Part shown: one piece after another, positions 61,643-64,000 of the stretch
Numbering within the stretch: position 1 is the stretch's first letter
How the letters are laid out: each line of letters starts with the position of its first letter
Assembly (NCBI GenBank): GCA_031261605.1
Contig: JAISJI010000060.1
Span: 62,001 to 126,000, forward strand
Length of the DNA: 64,000 nt
Origin: Ignavibacteria bacterium
GTDB taxonomy: Bacteria; Bacteroidota; Ignavibacteria; Kapaibacteriales; UBA2268
Reading direction: 5' to 3'
Program-made: the position numbers and the translations under genes
Notes under the pieces: generated by a model
Databases searched by the model: none
What the model saw: the letters and a program-made list of their open reading frames with translations, nothing else
Told to the model about the DNA's origin: nothing

Positions 61643-63769
61643 TTATTCTTCCTCTGCTGAAATCTTCTTGTATGCGTCAATCAATTCTGCTTGAACATTC
61701 GGTGGAACCGAAGCGTATTCTAAGAATTCGCTACTAAATGTAGCGCGTGCTTGTGTCATTGAACGCAATGCTGTAGAATATTTATCCAACTCAGCAAGTG
61801 GCATTCTGGCTTTCACCCTTTGGTAAGAACCCTCGGAGTCACTACCAAGTATCACACCTCGCCGTGATGGAAGGTCGCTCATAATATCGCCAATGAAGTC
61901 CGATGGAACTTTAATATATACTGCATAAATCGGCTCTAATATCTTCGGCGCTGCTTGTGTAAAGCAATCCTTAAATGCCATTGTGCCTGCTATCTTAAAC
62001 GCATTCTCATTTGAATCTACTGGGTGCATCTTTCCATCATACACATACACACGGACGTCGCGAACGTATGAACCGGTAAGCGGTCCAACCTGCATTTTCT
62101 CCATTATTCCTTTCAATATCGCCGGCATAAAGCGAGCATCAATCACACCACCTACAATACAATTTACGTATTCTAAATGACCGCCCCAATCCAATGGAAT
62201 TAGGTCTCTACCGCGAACTGTGAGGTCGCCCGGATTTGGTGCATTCTCTGTATATGGTTCAATACGCATATGCACTTCAGCGAATTGACCTGCACCACCA
62301 GATTGTTTCTTATGTCTATAACTGGAATTAGCCATCTTCTGTATGGTCTCGCGATATGGAACGCGTGCATCAATGTATTCTGCTTCTACTCCAAAGCGAT
62401 TTAGCAATCTGTATTTGATAATACCGGAATGTAACTCACCTTGGCAATATACAATGGTCTGACGCAATTCTTGCGAATGCTCTATTACTACGGTTGGGTC
62501 AGTATTGTGCATTGCGTGGAGTGCTGTTCCAACCTTCTCTTCCTCGCCTTTTGTCTTAGGAACTATTGCAAGACGCACCTTTGAATTAGGATACATTATC
62601 CGTTTATACTCAGTGGTAGCGTTCTTCTCGTGTAGGGTATTATTGATTTCAGAGGTCTTTAGTTTAACTGTTGCACCAATATCGCCGGCAAGCAATTCGC
62701 TAACTTCCACTCTATTTTTGCCATTTGTCACAAACAACTGACCAATACGTTCCGGCTTACCGCTGCCTTCAATAACCAAGTCCATACTTTGAGCAAGTTT
62801 GCCGGTTTGCACGCGGAAGTAAGTCATATCTCCAAGTTTCTTATCGGAGTATATTTTGTAAATGAACATAGAAATGCCTTTTTTAACATCGCAAGCAATG
62901 GTCTCGCCGTTCTCAAGCATTACAGGTAAGTCGCAAGGTGCTGGCATATAGCCAATGATGAAGTCCAACAGAGTAGAGATACCAACATTGTTCTTGCTTG
63001 ATGCACAGAATATCGGAATGATAGAACGAGCATTAACGCCTTGCTTGAAACCACTCAATAGTTCATCATCTGTGAATTCTCCTGCATCAAAATATTTTTG
63101 CATCATCTCTTCATCTGTCTCTGCGATTGATTCAACAAGTTCACTACGATACTTATCTGCTTGGGTTTTCAAGTCCGCTGGTATATCAGATGATGTTGCA
63201 TTGCCGTTTGCATCAAAATCATATTTCTTCATTTGAATAATATCCACTACTGCATTAAAGCCGTTTCCTTGCTTTACTGGGAACTGCACAACCTTTGCGG
63301 AATTTGTGAGCGAAGCGTGGATGTCTTCCACTATCTGATTGAAATTGGCTTGGTCGCCATCAAGTTTATTGATAACAAAGATAGCCGGCTTATTCATTTT
63401 GCCGGAGTAAGTATAAGCAAGTTCTGCGCCCACTTCCACTTTGTTCTGTGCATTGAATAGCGTAATACAGATGTCGGATACGTGCACTGGTGCAAGCATT
63501 TCGCCGATATAGTCATCATATCCGGGGGTATCTATAATATTGATTTTAGTATCATTATACTCCGCATAAGTTATGGCTGAATAGATAGAGGAATGGCGTT
63601 CCTGTTCTATTTCAATATGGTCTGAGACAGTATTTCCGTCTTCTACTGCACCCTTGCGTGAGATGGCTCCTGCTTTGAATAGCATCGCTTCCACGAATGA
63701 TGTTTTGCCACTGCCGGCGTGTCCGGTTATAGCGACATTTCTAATTTTTGAAGGTTCGTAAACTTTCAT
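61643..63769 (-). CDS. EF-G-like translation GTPase (FusA paralogue type)
   Basis: 708 aa. G1 ITGHAGSGKTSFVE (14-27), the switch region HIEIEQERHSSIYSA, G3 NIIDTPGYDDYIGE, G4 FVINKLDGD, then domains II-V with GAGQFAEVHMRIEPY and the C-terminal KIPSDFIGDIMSDLPSRRG-like VPSDFIGDIMSDLPSRRGVILG. The GTP-binding part follows the shorter EF-G-like subfamily (with GAISRKGAVEDGNTVSDHIEIE and MLAPVHVSD) rather than canonical EF-G, which has a longer switch insert. It may act in ribosome recycling or rescue. GGAG before ATG supports the start. Confidence 0.9.
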   Translation of the reverse strand: MKVYEPSKIRNVAITGHAGSGKTSFVEAMLFKAGAISRKGAVEDGNTVSDHIEIEQERHSSIYSAITYAEYNDTKINIIDTPGYDDYIGEMLAPVHVSDICITLFNAQNKVEVGAELAYTYSGKMNKPAIFVINKLDGDQANFNQIVEDIHASLTNSAKVVQFPVKQGNGFNAVVDIIQMKKYDFDANGNATSSDIPADLKTQADKYRSELVESIAETDEEMMQKYFDAGEFTDDELLSGFKQGVNARSIIPIFCASSKNNVGISTLLDFIIGYMPAPCDLPVMLENGETIACDVKKGISMFIYKIYSDKKLGDMTYFRVQTGKLAQSMDLVIEGSGKPERIGQLFVTNGKNRVEVSELLAGDIGATVKLKTSEINNTLHEKNATTEYKRIMYPNSKVRLAIVPKTKGEEEKVGTALHAMHNTDPTVVIEHSQELRQTIVYCQGELHSGIIKYRLLNRFGVEAEYIDARVPYRETIQKMANSSYRHKKQSGGAGQFAEVHMRIEPYTENAPNPGDLTVRGRDLIPLDWGGHLEYVNCIVGGVIDARFMPAILKGIMEKMQVGPLTGSYVRDVRVYVYDGKMHPVDSNENAFKIAGTMAFKDCFTQAAPKILEPIYAVYIKVPSDFIGDIMSDLPSRRGVILGSDSEGSYQRVKARMPLAELDKYSTALRSMTQARATFSSEFLEYASVPPNVQAELIDAYKKISAEEE

Positions 63770-63827
63770 TTATTCTCCGTAATTATTTAAATTTGTGTTT
63801 GTGCGTGTTGATGGTTATTTAGTTTTA

Positions 63828-64000
63828 TTAAATTGGATTGAGCCACATCTTATACCCATAGAGTATTAGCGATAATGCTCCAATTATATACAATATCGGA
63901 ACTAATATTTTCCGCAATCTACCTATCAATATGAAATTAACATCGGGCTTCATAAGTAACTTGCCACAAAGGTCATCTATTAATACGCCGGCAATTATGC
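63828..64000 (-). CDS. C-terminal fragment of a small membrane protein (5' end outside window)
   Basis: Open minus-strand frame running off the right end, at least 56 codons, ending TAA (63828-63830). Sequence reads DDLCGKLLMKPDVNFILIGRLRKILVPILYIIGALSLILYGYKMWLNPI with one membrane helix near the C terminus. Not recognised; it may precede the EF-G-like gene in a common transcript. Confidence 0.5.
   Translation of the reverse strand, partial: IIAGVLIDDLCGKLLMKPDVNFILIGRLRKILVPILYIIGALSLILYGYKMWLNPI

Overview
The window looks like a chromosomal segment of an AT-rich, anaerobic, amino-acid-fermenting bacterium of the Bacteroidota/FCB group. The sequence evidence is: a C-terminal type IX secretion sorting domain on a secreted glycosidase; several promoters of the Bacteroidota form TTG-N19-TAnnTTTG (best before mraZ and rpoZ); a Bacteroidota/Ignavibacteria-style RNA polymerase omega; a cysteine-free bL36; and Wzi-like, TonB-like and SLBB export proteins. 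Shine-Dalgarno sequences are visible at many genes (AGGAGA-type), which is not universal in Bacteroidota, so I do not place it more finely. TAG, TAA and TGA all act as ordinary stops. No rRNA, tRNA, CRISPR array, transposase or prophage was found.

Layout. 1-1.15 kb: the end of a cytosine DNA methyltransferase and a candidate restriction endonuclease. 1.25-6.8 kb: carB convergent with a shortened rpmJ-rpsM-rpsK-rpoA operon that lacks rpsD and rplQ. 7-9.2 kb: DNA alkylation repair protein, thioesterase and glycosyltransferase. 9.3-14.2 kb: PfkB kinase, a secreted GLUG-like repeat protein, an AAA15 ATPase + TOPRIM (DUF3226-like) pair and tyrS. 14.2-19.2 kb: an EcsC protein, a structured intergenic region and pyruvate phosphate dikinase with an H1-like tail. 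19.3-26.2 kb: kamB-like reactivase, Wzi-like barrel, GDPD, TonB-like protein, scpA, rsmH, DUF433 and mraZ. 26.6-34.1 kb: a Cys-rich secreted protein, serC, kdd, alpha-carbonic anhydrase, a coiled-coil nuclease-like protein, rlpA, rpoZ and a SprA-related protease. 34.4-39.3 kb: a 2-oxoacid:ferredoxin oxidoreductase locus (delta, alpha, beta) broken up by a dead toxin-antitoxin pair, a DUF2867 gene, a DNA methyltransferase and a live RelE-type pair. 39.4-51.4 kb: adenine deaminase, VanZ-like protein, secreted C69 dipeptidase, secreted GH51-type glycosidase, hflX, mntP, a decayed copy of the 10.4 kb secreted gene, an outer-membrane protein and an S41 protease. 51.6-64 kb: two related ParE/RelE modules, mutA, a methyltransferase carrying a 16-unit AGAAC repeat, Uma2, mazG, an SLBB export protein, atpZ, a tyrosine phenol-lyase-type enzyme, a DUF1573 protein, an EF-G-like GTPase and the end of a small membrane protein.

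How it fits together. C69 dipeptidase, the tyrosine phenol-lyase-type enzyme, L-erythro-3,5-diaminohexanoate dehydrogenase, the KamB-like lysine aminomutase reactivase, the VorB/VorA-type oxidoreductase, methylmalonyl-CoA mutase and pyruvate phosphate dikinase together suggest fermentation of peptides and amino acids (lysine, aromatic and branched-chain) with ferredoxin and CoA intermediates. The fermentation genes are scattered rather than in one operon. Overlaid on this are defence-type and addiction-type small genes, several inserted between subunits of one enzyme, and one clear candidate phase-variable gene, the AGAAC-repeat methyltransferase. G/C strand asymmetry reverses across roughly 29-37 kb, suggesting a replichore or inversion boundary.
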